Assembly (NCBI RefSeq): GCF_001625305.1
Contig: NW_017803954.1
Span: 2,814,393-2,878,392 of the forward strand
From: Branchiostoma belcheri
Lineage: Eukaryota > Chordata > Leptocardii > Amphioxiformes > Branchiostomatidae
Direction: 5' to 3'
Length of the DNA stretch: 64,000 nucleotides
Part shown: positions 43,011-57,400 of the stretch, piece after piece
Layout of the letters: every line of letters begins with the position of its first letter
How positions within the stretch are numbered: the stretch's first letter is position 1
Program-made: the position numbers and the translations under genes
The notes under the pieces: generated by a model
The model's database searches: none
Seen by the model: the letters and a program-made list of their open reading frames with translations, nothing else
What the model was told of the DNA's origin: nothing

Positions 43011-46000
43011 GTGACTTGTGTTTCTGTATCCATTCCTTTTCTTGTAAGTCCTAGCCTGTAGAGCTAATGTAATATATCGGTCTCTTTAAACGTTATCAAC
43101 GTTATTTGCACTCACTCACTGTTATTAATTGTACAACACCACCCAAGGTCGTAACAAATTGCCTTTTTATATTTTCAATGAAATGTTTTTGGAAGGAATT
43201 TTTTCATTACTTAGCTGTTATCCCTCCATCAAGCCCTCTCATGTGCAATGGCCTGTGACTCAATATTGTGGTGGATATTATCAGCTCATTTCTCTCTCTG
43301 GTTCCCCTCTGCTGAACCCTGTAGGATGGTTTCTATGATTGCCCCAAAGCGTTCGTGAATAATTCTGTCACTTGTTCCTCAAAAACTCATTGAAAAGCAT
43401 CGTACTACATGTATAACAGTGCCGGTCAAAGCAATTGACACCCCCGTGAGTATAATGGTATATCTCAGAGCTCTGACGTCGACATCGCGATGGAGACCAA
43501 GAAGCCCCACCTTTGAAGACTTGACATCTGATGACACCTGTACTGATGACACCTGTAGCGCTCCACTGTACTTCCCGATAACGCCGGTCCACTTCGAGGA
43601 AAAACGTGCACAGAGCGCAAAGGTATTTTTTTTTTCTTTTATTTACTCATTTCATTGGCTCGGCTGCTCTTATATTTATGTGTGTTTTGTTTTACCATGA
43701 TCCATTTATTTTCTGATGTGAATATTATGAAACTCTTCAAAAACAAACAACTAACGAGTGTTTTTTTTACTATGAGTATGATCCATATATTTATTCTCTG
43801 TCCTTTTAAGAGTTTCGTGTAAATTAAAATCAAACAACTAACGTACATGTACATACAAATAGAAGTAGTCAGAATTTTTCTACTGAATTCTACAAAACAG
43901 GGCGGGCCACTCGCTTAGCAATGTCCTGAGGTCTAATAAGAGGTAACAAGAATGTTTCGTGAAATGCAGAAGAGTTGTATACACAATATATTTTATGACC
44001 GTTGAAACTTGTGTTCGTATGATATAGTGACGTACACAAGGCACAGGATTGAGAAAAAGACAGGAAAACGCAATTAGAAAAGTCACGTATTATCAAACAT
44101 ACGGATAGCAAAAAGTAACACATATTAAAAGAATATCTAATATTAATACGTCTGTTGATGAATATATAATGATATTCTGTCAAGAATAATCAATATGCAA
44201 CTAAACAGGCACCGATCAAAATATATGCAATGCGCTGTGTTGATAAAGTACGATTACCCAAAACAATCTAACAAACACTGACGCATATCTTCACATACGT
44301 ATGTATCAAATGTTACCAGTATTGTAAACGGAAAAGTTTAGCAGTTGTTCTAGTGCTGTGTTTGGTACCTGCCACCGACGGACGAAGATGTTATAAACAG
44401 GGACATAAAAATGATTGGCAATCATCTTGTTAACATTGAATGTTCAGTAAAGCTAACAGTACTGCGCCGTAACATGCGCGTCGCCTCATGCATAATATAT
44501 ATCAGGTGCAAAACAATATTGTGATATCAATATTCTCTACGAAGTAAAGCTGGAAATATATTGAGCCTTTCTCCAGTTTTATAAACTTTGTTTTCGTTGC
44601 TGTATGGTCGTTTGGCTATCCACTTGATACATGCTGTAAAAATGACTATGATTTATTCAACAGTCCATAAGAACATATTATCTACGGCTAACATTGCCGC
44701 ACAATGGCCATCATATAGTAAAGATCAAGGTACGAATGGTCATCTCAGGTGAGTGAGACATATACTGTCGGGTACACGTGGTAGTTTAGGAACCTATATT
44801 ATGGTATGTGCATTGAAGGGAAAACTGGTGCATTTATGTACTGTTAGCAGACTAAAAGAGATGGCCTGGTACAAAATACACTTTTTTAGGCTTAAAATGT
44901 TCAATTTGGCACCCCTAAACGAAGCTATGAACCCATTTCCACCTGAGTTAAGTGAGGAAAGTCGTCTGAAGTACATTTCTCAAGGGCACAAGATCGGTGA
45001 CATGGCAGGATTCACACCCGGGACTCAGGACGCCATTAGAGATTATAAATTAGTCACATCAAACTAAAACTGCACACGGTGGTAAAATCTGGGCTGCAAA
45101 GTTCCCACATGTCATAGAACCCGAACTGTGTTCGATCGTGTTCGATCTGGTCAATTCGAATCGAACCCGCGTTCTATTTCGGGGTCACCTGCGGTCATTT
45201 ACAATAAAGCGGCAAAACAAGCCCTTCTGCCTGAGTGCCTCGCAACAGATAAAAAACAACACTTTTCTATAGATACAAACAGTTTCCTGGACATTACATG
45301 TCCGCTATCATTTTCTTGTGGACATGTAACATGTAGCGAAGCTACTGTCGTATCTTGGGTGACCTTGAATACTGTAATGATTCTTTACACCAGTATGAAG
45401 AACACATTGCAGACTTTTGGTCGACATGACATGTCTGCAAAACTCGTTTTAACCTGCAAGCATGGAGAGTCAAACATACCCCATTCACGGCTCAAAATGA
45501 CCGTTACGGTTGTCCCGAAAATTGTGTTTTAGGGATTTTTGAAAAATGGCCTCAATTTTGAATTATGGGTAATTTACTGCGAAAAATGTAAAAAAATTCA
45601 ATTTTTTCACCAATATGTCGACAAAAACTAGACTTAAAATCAGAAATTAAAAAATCCCTAAAACACGATTTTTGATCTTACTCCTAGTCGTCGAAAAATA
45701 TAAAAATCGGGGATCTGGGGTAATATACGTAGCCAGGTTAAAACGATGTTTGCCTAAAAACATGACATGACTTGTGGTCGGAAACCCGAAAATAATCGTC
45801 TTTCGGAGAGAAAGTTTGCAAAATCAATGATTTAACATAAACAGCTAATATTAAAAGGATGTTAAGGCAATACTTTCATTTTGATTTGACGAAATTTACT
45901 ATCAAATCCTTTTTGTTAATTTTCAAGTGTTTTACGGGTAGTCCAAAACAGGCCAAAATAGCGTCTTGTAACCCGATACTTTTTAGAACGCGCCTAGCAA

Positions 46001-46734
46001 TGGGAAAGAATGCCGTAGTGACAGACCGCCGTGGCAAGTTGGCCCGTATTTCCGAGTTACAGGGGTTTTCCTGTTCATAATTACGTAGACTATGTATCTA
46101 TAGTGTTAAAAAGGGTTCTTTACCCATGTACACTCATTATATTAGACCAGGAAGCGGTCGGTTGAGTTCGGTTTACGTCGTTTGAGGTCGGTTGAGTCAT
46201 ACCGTACCGCTATAGCGATACAGAATCTGCTCAGGGTGGTTAGTCACCCTGCCGGATCAAAAGGCGTTGCCGCGTATCACAAATTAATTGGAGGTGCTCT
46301 TCCTGTGGTATTTACCGAGGCCACACGCCTGGCTATTCCATTGAAAGCAATGAAATGATTATGGCAAACACAATACAAGAATTGATATCATACCTCCCTA
46401 TTCATAAGGAGATTATGTTATTATTGTCCATACAAGGTTGCAGGAGTACACAAACAGTCCAATCACGCGATGGCTATACATACTAAATCCCCACTGTTGA
46501 ATGTGCTACACGTGCTCTAAGTCTCTAACGATGTAGCGAATATGTGCCTTTTTAATACATTTTAGTACATGGCTCAACAGTCAACCACTAATGATATTAA
46601 ACGTCTTTAATCTGTGTGTATTTATATATTTTTGTTGATGATGGCAAACTACCCTGTCAGTATCAAAGGTCTTGGTATCCACATAAGAATTGCCTTACCT
46701 TGATAATCACTAAAAGTCTATATTTTTTTTACAG
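43011..46734. other. Intergenic region between importin and gene 3
   Basis: It contains a hairpin at 45522-45672 (TGTTTTAGGGATTTTT and its reverse complement) and a possible exon at 43455-43622. I see no recognisable protein family or RNA gene. Confidence 0.45.
43455..43622 (+). CDS. Possible unassigned exon, low support
   Basis: An open frame reading RPRSPTFEDLTSDD, a TDDTCSAPLYFPITPVHF stretch and KRAQSAK, ending at a GTATTT donor. The base composition is more coding-like than its surroundings. No family is recognised and no joining exon was found; it could be a gene-free relic. Confidence 0.2.
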
Positions 46735-46816
46735 CGAGGTTCCATGAAAATGGGACTGTCAGCAATGGAGACGTTATTTCTTCTCCTGTTTGGACTGATG
46801 GCCGTTAATGCTGTTG
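46735..46816 (+). CDS. Gene 3 exon 1: signal peptide
   Basis: Acceptor TTTTTTTTACAG precedes the exon, so a 5' UTR exon lies upstream. ATG is at 46744. [20 protein letters not shown] followed by VNAV is a good signal peptide: a short polar start, a Leu-rich core and small residues at the cleavage region. Ends phase 1 (donor GTAAGT), ready to join the EGF exons. Coding part 73 nt. Confidence 0.85.
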
Positions 46817-48417
46817 GTAAGTAAAACCATACATCATCCTCCATTGTTTTGGAGGAGGACAAGAATAAACCCTAAGGCCTCTTCCTCCTTCAGCACATTC
46901 TGTTTAGGTTAATTATTCTATATTGTGTTTCGTCCGATTATTATATTTACTTTCTGTATTGTTTTGTATTTTTACCCTTACCTTAGACCTTAGTTCCTCC
47001 TGTGCCAATGGCACATCGGGCAGCAAGCTTCCACTTCTTTTTGTCAGCGGCCACTGTCTCCGCCTCCTCCCAGGGGATGTTTGCCCTTCTTAGATCGTCT
47101 TGGAAGGTCCTGCGCCAGGTGTGTTTCGGCCTTCCCCTCTTTCTTCTGCCGTTGTGGGGTACCCAAGTCATCGCTGTCTTAGAGTGCCTTCTGCTGGGCA
47201 GACGGAGGATATGTCCTGCCAGCTGCATCCTTTTCTCTGTTATGATGGTACTCAGAGGCTTGGACATGGCCCTGTTCAGGATCTCATCGTTCGTTATGTG
47301 ATCCTGCCACGTCACCTTCAGTATCCTCCTCAGGTTTCTCTGGTGGAAGGCGTCTAGCTTTCTGGATGCTTTAACTGTACATTTCCAGGTTTCTCTAGCG
47401 TAGATTGCAGTGGGTAGGACAATACTGTTGTATAGTCGGAGCTTGGTGTCAAGGTTGATGGTGGTTGCTGACCAGATGGAGTTCATCCGTCGGAACACAG
47501 AAGCTGCTTTCCCCACCCTACATTTAATGTCAGGCTCTACTTCTCCGCTGTTACTGATGACACTCCCAAGGTAGGTAAACTGATCCACGACCTCTACCTG
47601 GCTGTTGTTGACAGTGATGTTCAGTCGAGGTTGACCTGTGTGGTTTCCCACCTCCATTGCCTTGGTCTTCTCAGAACTCACCCGTAGCCCAACTTTTCCA
47701 GAAGAGGTCTCCAGCTTCGTGGTAAGGTGCTGTAGGCCTTGGTTATTCTCGGAGAACAGAGCAAGGTCATCTGCAAAGTCTAAGTCCGCAAGTCTGGACT
47801 CTTCCCTCCACCTAATGCCCTCCTTCCCGTCTCCAGTGGTCTTCCTCAAGACGAAGTCAATTGTGATCAAGAACAAGAAGGGGGAGAGGATACAACCCTG
47901 TCGGACCCCTGTGATGATGTTGAAGAAGTCTGTTGTCCCTCCCTCCGTCCGTTTGTATTTTTACGCATGTGCAAATAAAAATAAACAAATAAACAAATCA
48001 TTTCCCCCAAAATGGCACTACGTAATATACGTTTTACTGCACAGCTTGTACTATATGGTACTCGTATAGTTCTCCATTGTCGTCAAGTGCATTGTAAACT
48101 ACTGTCGTTTTAACAAAACGTTTTTAGTTGTCCGTGTTATTTATACATGTACTTCCTTCCACGGGTGGAGGGGGTCGGACTCACGTTCATCAAAGCCATT
48201 GCATTGATGCGTTTTGTTTTTTACTGACTTGCCAAACATTTCATTTTTAACGGCTAGAATTTAGGCGGCTAGAATATAAGTTCATCAATATAAGTACAGC
48301 TTGAGTAGGCCGCCACGTTGACTCCGTCATTTCCTTTTCATCATTGTTTCTTACCAAATATCATCACAATCCATAATGGCGTTCTGAAGTTATGCTGACT
48401 ACAAATGTGCGGAAACA

Positions 48418-48488
<71 letters not shown>

Positions 48489-51400
48489 ACACACACACAC
48501 ACACAAACAATACCTCCATTTTTCATGGAGGTAAAAACAACTACTATCGTTGCCATTTACTTTCCCATCAAGTACCATCTATTTCTGAGAAGATGTTATC
48601 AATGTCATGGTGTGGTAGTAATGCATACAGATGAATCACTCTTGCCGATCGCGAAAACACAGGAAATAAGAAATAAAAAATGACGTTTTGAATTATTAAG
48701 TATGGCTACTTCTATTCGATGATAACATTCTGATACACGTAATGTATGACTTGCAGGCGTCCAAATAGGACGTGATATATGATTATATACATTTTTGCAC
48801 ACATCATCGACTTGGCACGCATATGCGTGCATGTGGAAGACAACCTATACACTGCACTCGTATTAGTGAAAGCTATTAAGCAAACTAATGAACTTACATA
48901 GAACGCTAACCCCTAACTCAAGCCCTGCGGAAGCCACTCGAAAATACCGGTTGACACGACAATGACTCATATTTGCCCGGCAATAGCTGGTCGTGCCTAC
49001 GCTACTCTATCTATCTGTTTATTTATCAAAGCACGCATTTCTAAAAAAATACGTCATATCATTGCAAGAAAGCCTCACAATATTGCAACATGGCACATCA
49101 ATGGACATTCTTGATGGGACGTATGATATCGATATGACAATAAAAATATTAATGAACCATGGAAGGCCGAAAGGATTGCCTGAATAAACATATACTGCTT
49201 GGCTTTATCTTCTATTAACTTAGAATCCCTCCTGTCTATCAAAAGATAGCGTAATCCACCTGTTTATATTTCTGGTGGAATCCATTATCTACAGTCTACA
49301 GGGGTATTTTCCATGCATGTTGTTTACAACAGATACAGACGAATGTGCCGACCTGACACACAACTGTCACAGCAGCGCCACCTGCCACAACACGGACGGA
49401 TCCTTTAACTGCAGCTGTAACCTGGGTTTCCATGGAAACGGGACGTTCTGTCAAGGTTGTTAACAGTCTTTTTTATTCAAATTCCAAGTTACCTTGTTAT
49501 TATTTATTTTGTTTACATATAACAAACTAAATTGTTGATACAGATACAGACGAGTGTGCCAATCTGACACACAACTGTCACAGCAACGCCACCTGCCACA
49601 ACACGGACGGATCCTTTAACTGCAGCTGTAACCTGGGTTTCCATGGAAACGGGACGTTCTGTCAAGGTTGTTAACAGTCTTTTTTATTCAAATTCCAAGT
49701 TACCTTGTTATTATTTATTTTGTTTACATATAACAAACTAAATTGTTGATACAGATACAGACGAATGTGCCGACCTGACACACAACTGTCACAGCAGCGC
49801 CACCTGCCGCAACACGGACGGATCCTTTAACTGCAGCTGTAACCTGGGTTTCCATGGAGACGGGACGTATTGTTCAGGTACAGCACATTTGTACAATCTC
49901 TTAATTCCTCACCCATTTACACGCACTCAGTCTCAATATTTTTCACTTTAAAAATGTTCTTTTTTCTGGGCCTATCAATACTGGACAATATATTATCCAT
50001 GTGTCTTGTAATTCATAGGTCTTGTAATTTGTATTCAGCTATGACAGTCACAGAAATTAGAAATGTTGCCCTGAATAAGTAATAATGAATAATTCAATAG
50101 TAGATACTGTCAGCTTTTTTTATCAAAGAAGTCAAATTGCTGTTACTGTCTCCTTCTCTGTCAATAGAAATTTGATTTTTTTAGGTTTCTTTAGAAAAGT
50201 AAAGACCAGAAAAATGCTAACCGTATTTTTTTTACGTTCCATTTTTTTAGACGTTGATGAATGTTTGAACAGCACCTGGAATGACTGTCACGTGAAAGCC
50301 ACGTGCCTGAACACTGACGGGTCGTTCTCCTGCAGCTGTGTGAACGGTTACTATGGCAACGGGACGTTCTGTCAAGGTAGTAAACAGTCTTTTTTCTTGA
50401 ACTGTAAGGTTGTCTTTTGTAGGTACCATCTATTTGTTTGTTTCGTTTTCTTCTCTAACAAAAAAGCCAACTTGCAAATACTGTATCCATGGGTGATGTT
50501 TTAGATACAGACGAATGTGCCGACCTGACACACAACTGTCACAGCAGCGCCACCTGCCACAACACGGACGGATCCTTTAACTGCAGCTGTAACCTGGGTT
50601 TCCATGGAAACGGCACGCACTGTTCAGGTACGACACTTTTCAGGTGTTTGCAAAATTCAAAATATTCTAACTTTTAGTAATGTCAAAATATTACTTTTGT
50701 TGTCAGAAGTTATTCTAATAAAAAATCTCTAACCATAGAAATTTATCTTTTGCATTCCATAGATATCGACGAATGTTTGAACAGCACCTGGAATGACTGT
50801 CACGTGAAAGCCACGTGCCTGAACACTGACGGGTCGTTCTACTGTAGCTGTGTGAACGGTTACTATGGCAACGGGACTTTCTGTCAAGGTAGTAAACAAT
50901 ACTAGTTTATTATTTGCAAGTGCCATCTATTTGTTTTTTTTCCTATGACCAAGTAAACATTGTTTTCATGGGTGCTCTATTAGATACAGACGAATGTGCC
51001 GACCTGACACACAACTGTCACAGCAGCGCCACCTGCCACAACACGGAGGGATCCTTTAACTGCAGCTGTAACCTGGGTTTCCATGGAAACGGCACGAGCT
51101 GTTCAGGTAAGAGTCGGTTCTATGTGATAAACAGTCTTTTTCATTGTAAAAGAAGTTTATTCTAATTATTGCAATTATACATTTAAATCATCTATATATC
51201 AAATTTGTTCGGTGTTGTCACAGATACAGACGAATGTGCCAACCTGACACACAACTGTCACAGCAGCGCCACCTGCCACAACACGGACGGATCCTTTAAC
51301 TGCAGCTGTAACCTGGGTTTCCATGGAAACGGGACGTTCTGTTCAGGTACGACATTTTTCAGGTCAAAATATTCTAACATTACTAATGTCAAAATATTGC

Positions 51401-54400
51401 TTTTGTTGTCAGAAGTTATTCGATTAAAAGTCTCTAACCATAGAAATTTTGCATTCCATAGATATCGACGAATGTTTGAACAGCACCTGGAATGACTGTC
51501 ACGTGAAAGCCACGTGCCTGAACACTGACGGGTCGTTCTACTGTAGCTGTGTGAACGGTTACTATGGCAACGGGACGTTCTGTCAAGGTAGTAAACAATA
51601 CTGTTTTTTCTTGAATGTTAAGATAGTTTATCATTTGCAAGTGCTATTTATTTGTTTTCTTTTGTTATGTTTACATATGACCAAGTAAACATTATTCCCA
51701 TGGGTGCTCTATTAGATACAGACGAATGTGCCGACCTGACACACAACTGTCACAGCAGCGCCACCTGCCACAACACGGACGGATCCTTTAACTGCAGCTG
51801 TAACCTGGGTTTCCATGGAAACGGCACGAGCTGTTCAGGTAAGAGTCGGTTCTATGTGATAAACAGTCTTTTTCATTGTAAAAGAAGTTTATTCTAATTA
51901 TTGCAATTATACATTTAAATCATCTATATATCAAATTTGTTCGGTGTTGTCACAGATACAGACGAGTGTGCCAACCTGACACACAACTGTCACAGCAGCG
52001 CCACCTGCCACAACACGGACGGATCCTTTAACTGCAGCTGTAATTACGGTCTCCAAGGAAACGGGACATACTGCACGGGTACACCATTTACGATCTCTCT
52101 TAAACTTTTAATTTCATAATATTGTTTTAATTATTGCATTCTGTTTATGGTAAGTTTTGATATATACATATACATTTTACACACTTTTTTGTGCAGACAT
52201 ATGCGCCAGTGGATGGAGGTATTATGAAGACTCGTGCTATCTGCTCTCAGCGGACCTGGAGGGTGTCTACTCCCGTCAAGGGCACGAGTCTATAACCTGG
52301 GAACAAGCTCGGGTCACGTGCCAAGCCCTCCAGGGAGACCTCGCCATAGCACCAACCACTGAGGAACAGGTTTGAGCAACCTCCAGTTTAATTCCGGACT
52401 AATTCCCATATCACAGCAACCTTACATCTAGATGGGCTAATCGTATTGTAAACCTTAGGTAAAAACGACGTAACAAATATGTAGCAGCCATGGAGGACCC
52501 CTGGACGATTAACCCAATTCTGCAGAATTCTGGAAAATTTCTGCAGAATTGGGTTAATCCCCAAGGGGTCCTCCATGGCTGCTACGTATACAAATTTCTT
52601 ACATTATTTTTACTTACAGTTTACGATATTAGCCCATCTAGATGTAAGGTTGCTGAGATATGGAATTAGTCCGGAATTAAACTGGAGCTGTTAATGCCGC
52701 GCAGAACCAGTACTGTAACAGTGCACTATGCTTGGTGTCTTGTACATGTGCAAGAAAATATGCCTTATGTAAAGGAATATATTTGGTAGACAACACACTA
52801 CCAGGGAGATGATTTCTTCATGTCACCGTCCCAGGAATGGATCACAAACCAGGCTGGCCAGGACATCTGGGTTGGTGCCGACGACTTGCAGGTTTGGATC
52901 GACGGTACAAACATGAACGAGAGGTCAGTAAATACTAGATCTTATCAATAAAAATATGTATTGGGATTACATCATACATGTAATTTGCATAGTCAATGGG
53001 TATCACGACGAATGGAATATGATAAAACTTGATACCGGTATCTGACGATGATACACACTGGACAGTGTTTCTTTTATATTAATTGATAGATAACACATTT
53101 CTACTCCACAGCAGATAGGAAGTTGTCTTCGTGGTATCGTTGAGCTTTGGATTGCGTGTCAATATCATAGTGCTGTGTATGTAGAATTATTTGCTTGATT
53201 TATTTGTTGTGTTTGTTCTTTCAGTAGTGTAACATCCTACAATTCTGGCCAGTGTATAGCGACGGACGCTAGTGGCTTGAAGGGGAAAGACTGTGACAGC
53301 AGGACGATGTACATGTGTGAACGACCACCTGGTAAGAAACCACCTCTGCCGGAACACTATTGAACTAATCTCCAAGCAGATCCTAGGGTGGCAAAAGACA
53401 GTATCGAATTGGCCAGGCAGTATCCACGTGACGACCCTAATCTCCAAGCAGATCATACGGTGGTAAGGCAGTATCCATTAGCAACCGGTGGCTAATGGAC
53501 AATTCTCTGGCCAATGGATACTGCCTTGCCGTATGATCTAATGAGATTAGACGGCCCCTGCATGACATACATATCAAAGAATGTCTAGATATTAGAAATT
53601 CCTTATGATTGTGAAAGCTTATTTTCATCTCATACTACTAAGTACACTTGTATTAGGTAGATTAGCTTAATGCATGGAACGGTAGTTTTATACGAGTAGT
53701 TGCCATACTTTGTGCCTTGTACAACCTTGTACCTTGTTCAGTGCGCGGGGATTCTTATTTGGAGTGCGCGGGCCTTTTGAACTTTCTAGAACTGACCAAT
53801 CAGGGCCCGTACAATCCATATGCTAACAGCAACTTTGAGCAAGTGGATTGTAAACCATTTACTCCCTTCGCTTGAAGTTTAACTCGGGCAGTTGACTTCT
53901 TATATAAATATAATTGCATCACTGATCATCACTGATAATATTCTGTTTTTAAGATCCGGCTCCCTACAGAACACTTGGGTGCTGGAGGGACCCGGATGGA
54001 CTGGCCATACTATCCCTGGAGGGACATGATGGCGTCCTCCTGGACGACTACAAAACCCGCGCAGACGCGGTGGAGAAGTGCTACCAGGCTGCTCGGCGGA
54101 ACGGTTACCGCGTGTTCGGACTCCAAGATGGCGGCCTCTGCGGCTCCTCCGACGTCGCACACCTGACGTACCAGACCTACGGACGGTCATCTGTCTGTCA
54201 GGTGGACGGGGAGGGCGGGGTTGGAGCAAAGGAAGTCTATAAAGACATAGGTTAATGCAATTCTTCGGTGCCTTTTCTGTGTATTTTTTTCACTTCTCTT
54301 TTCAACATCATTATCATTGTGCTTCCAACATCTTAACGTTTGTTTTATTATTACTTTGTGTTACATATGTAGTATCATCTGTATTTCCTTTATATTGGAT

Positions 54401-57400
54401 TCACTTTTGTTAATGCATCCTCTCATTACATGCGTAAGTGGTAGCGTTAAAATAAGCCTTAGATACCACTACCACGCTACCACCTTGTGTTGTACTATGC
54501 TATACTGTGAATATAAATCAATAAAAACACCATCATGAGTCCCGAAGTTTTCTTTATAGTGTAATGTGTTTGACAGAATTTGATATACGGTAGCTACGGT
54601 AGCTGTTGGTGTCATTCTCAAGTTCCAAGTTGACTCCGCTAAACCTAATACAACTGTATTTTTCAGATGGCTCCCCGGCTGACTGTGACTTTGACATCAA
54701 CATCTGTCAGTACACACAAGTTACCACGAACAACAACATTAACTGGCAGCAAACAGCAGGTCCCACCGATTCCTCATCCACTGGGCCTGCAGCAGACAGC
54801 ACCACCGGATTCGGTAAGGATAGAGTACTACAAGTTCACTATTTGAAATGTAATGTAATTGTATTTTGCATTCCCTTGACTGTTGTTGCATGACAAAATG
54901 TGTTCCATTCCAAACCATGATACATGGAATGCAATGTAATGGAATGCACCGGCTTCTCTCAGATTATTCTGTAAATGAAACTTTAATAAATGAATAAATT
55001 TAATTTTTGAATGAATAAATGAAATATATGTTTTGGAATAACACAAAATGGAATATATGTTGTAGTCGAATTAAGAATTTTCGTAATAAGGTGTGTTTCG
55101 TATGTCTTAGGATCGTACATCCATATTGAGGCATCGGATGCAGTACAGAACGACGTGGCGAGCCTGGAGTCAGGGGTGGTGTACCCGGATGGAGCCCGTC
55201 AAAAGAGCTGTCTGTCGTGGCGCTACCACATGTACGGCTCCGGGACGGGAACACTGCGGGTTCTCACAAAGCAGCAGGGGACAGTCCCGAGGCAAGTCTG
55301 GCAGGAGTCTGGGGATCAAGGCGATTCGTGGCTGTCCAAGGCGCTCACCATACACACCACTGATCCGCTACAGGTACAGACATAGATTACGGTGAACTAT
55401 CCAGAATTTACCCAAGTGTGATACTAGTAGATAATAAATCTTCACTTTACTGCTATTTTAAAACTGCTGTTTCAATACTCCAGTTTCAAAACGTAAAAAT
55501 TTCTTTTTTTTGTCTCAAAATGTACTGATCCCAGGCCTATGTATGTAAGTTGAAGGGCTATGTAAATTGTTAAAAATGTGGTGTACAAAATAGTTGAACA
55601 GTCACTTACGCTTAAATCCCACCACAGATCATGTTTGAGGGTACTCGAGGGAGTAGTGAATATGGTGACATCGCCCTTGATGACGTAGTGTTAACAGCTG
55701 GAGCTTGTAGAGGTAAGTAGTTCTTGAAAATGTTTCTTGGCAAATTTTGGAAAGATACGAATGATACTAAACATTCATTAAAGAAATAAAAACGAAGTTT
55801 TCTTAATTGTTATCGAGAATCGGCTAGGTTCGTGTAATTACAACTTAGTCTAATATGAAATGTGTTTGAGCGTCTTTATCCGTTCAGTGTAAAAGTCTCA
55901 CAGAGCAACAACCAATTGGCGGACCTTAGTAGTCGTTGAACGAGGAGAAGTATTACGTTCAACATGTACTGTTTGAGCATCTTTTTCAGTTCTAGTAATC
56001 CATAATGATACTAGCTATACACTCATTCTCATTCAAATTTACAAAATGCTGTCGCCACTCTTTACGACTAACCTATACGAGCCAAATCACGGACCTCATT
56101 ATTGCTTACTAAGTATATCTATCGTACTACAGACTGCCTTGAGGTCCCCACCCAGCTGCAGTTCTGTAAGTCCGTGAATCAGTACTCCCGCATCTTTTTG
56201 CCAAACGCGTACGGCCATGCTACGATGGACGAGGTCATCGCCTCAGATGAGTACAGAGCAACCCTTTCTCTCAGCAATGACCGCAACGCCACGTGCCATC
56301 CTGACGGACTGGCATTTGCGTGTTACCTTCTGGCCCCGATGTGCATTGATGTCAGGTAAGTGTCAAATCTATAGTGCAATTTTTCGCTTCAGGGTGCCCC
56401 AAGTTACAGGATCCTTGAGTGTTGCCAAGTCTCAATAAGAGAAAGACAAATGTGCAAAACATTTATAGTCATGGAGCTGACATTTATGTTTGAGACCTTC
56501 TTTGTTAAGGCTGCTTGCTAATACGTTTGTCTCACTCCACAGAAATGTACAGCCTTCTGCTACGTTGAGGGAGATGTGCTGGTCGTGGTGTCGGGAGATT
56601 GTGGACACCAGCCAAAATTGCATCTCTATGAATACAGAAGCGAAGGCCATGTTTCTGGCTGAACACTGTGATGGTCTGTCCAACACGGACTGCTATCACA
56701 CGGAAAGAACTCTGAGCAAAGGTACTTACAGGTTTATATATATAGGTATTGGATGTGTTTAATATGTACCCAATGATACGCGAGCATGTGACAGATGCTC
56801 TAGTATACAAGAAGAGGGGTACAGATAAAGGAACAAATTGACACTATGTCGAGTTTATTTTTTAGATGTGTCATTTCTGTAAAACAGTGGTCAAAATATG
56901 ATTATATAGTACAAAGTGTGTAAAACACTGCAAATTTGTAAGAGAATATTAAAATTTTATGATCTATTTTGTACATTTCCAGAGGCCGCCCTGGGTTACA
57001 GCCAGTTCCAAGGCGTGTGGTACAAGGTGTTTGACGAGAGGAAGACATACGCAGATTCCCTCCAGACGTGTAGCCGAGACGGGGGCACGCTGGCCATGCC
57101 TAAATCTGCCGACATCAACCAGTTCCTCATCAACCTCATCACCGACACTGCAGCGCAGCCGGATGAAGTCTACAGGTAAGATAAACACAATATAAACAAA
57201 ACGAATGTTAAAATATGATGTTTCAATCTTGTATTAATTTCTCCTTTTTGAATGACACATCAGTACATAAGTTATGTAAAGTTTTAATGTAATGCAAAAA
57301 GTCTTTTTCTTTATTGCGACTGTGACTCACCACTGTCAAGTTGCCAAGATATCAATGAAGAGGAAACTACTGGGTAATAAGATGCCATGTTTCCATGTAA

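Larger units (their letters stand above)
49333..49754. repeat. 211-bp exon+intron tandem duplication
   Basis: 49333-49543 and 49544-49754 are almost identical through both exon and intron (the 88-bp intron appears base-for-base the same), with only a few exon changes. This indicates a very recent duplication of a whole EGF exon with its intron. Confidence 0.9.

Noticed and set aside
44753..45532. Two ORFs of 104 and 134 codons before gene 3
   Set aside because: No family resemblance, no convincing splice or codon pattern, AT-rich context; probably chance.
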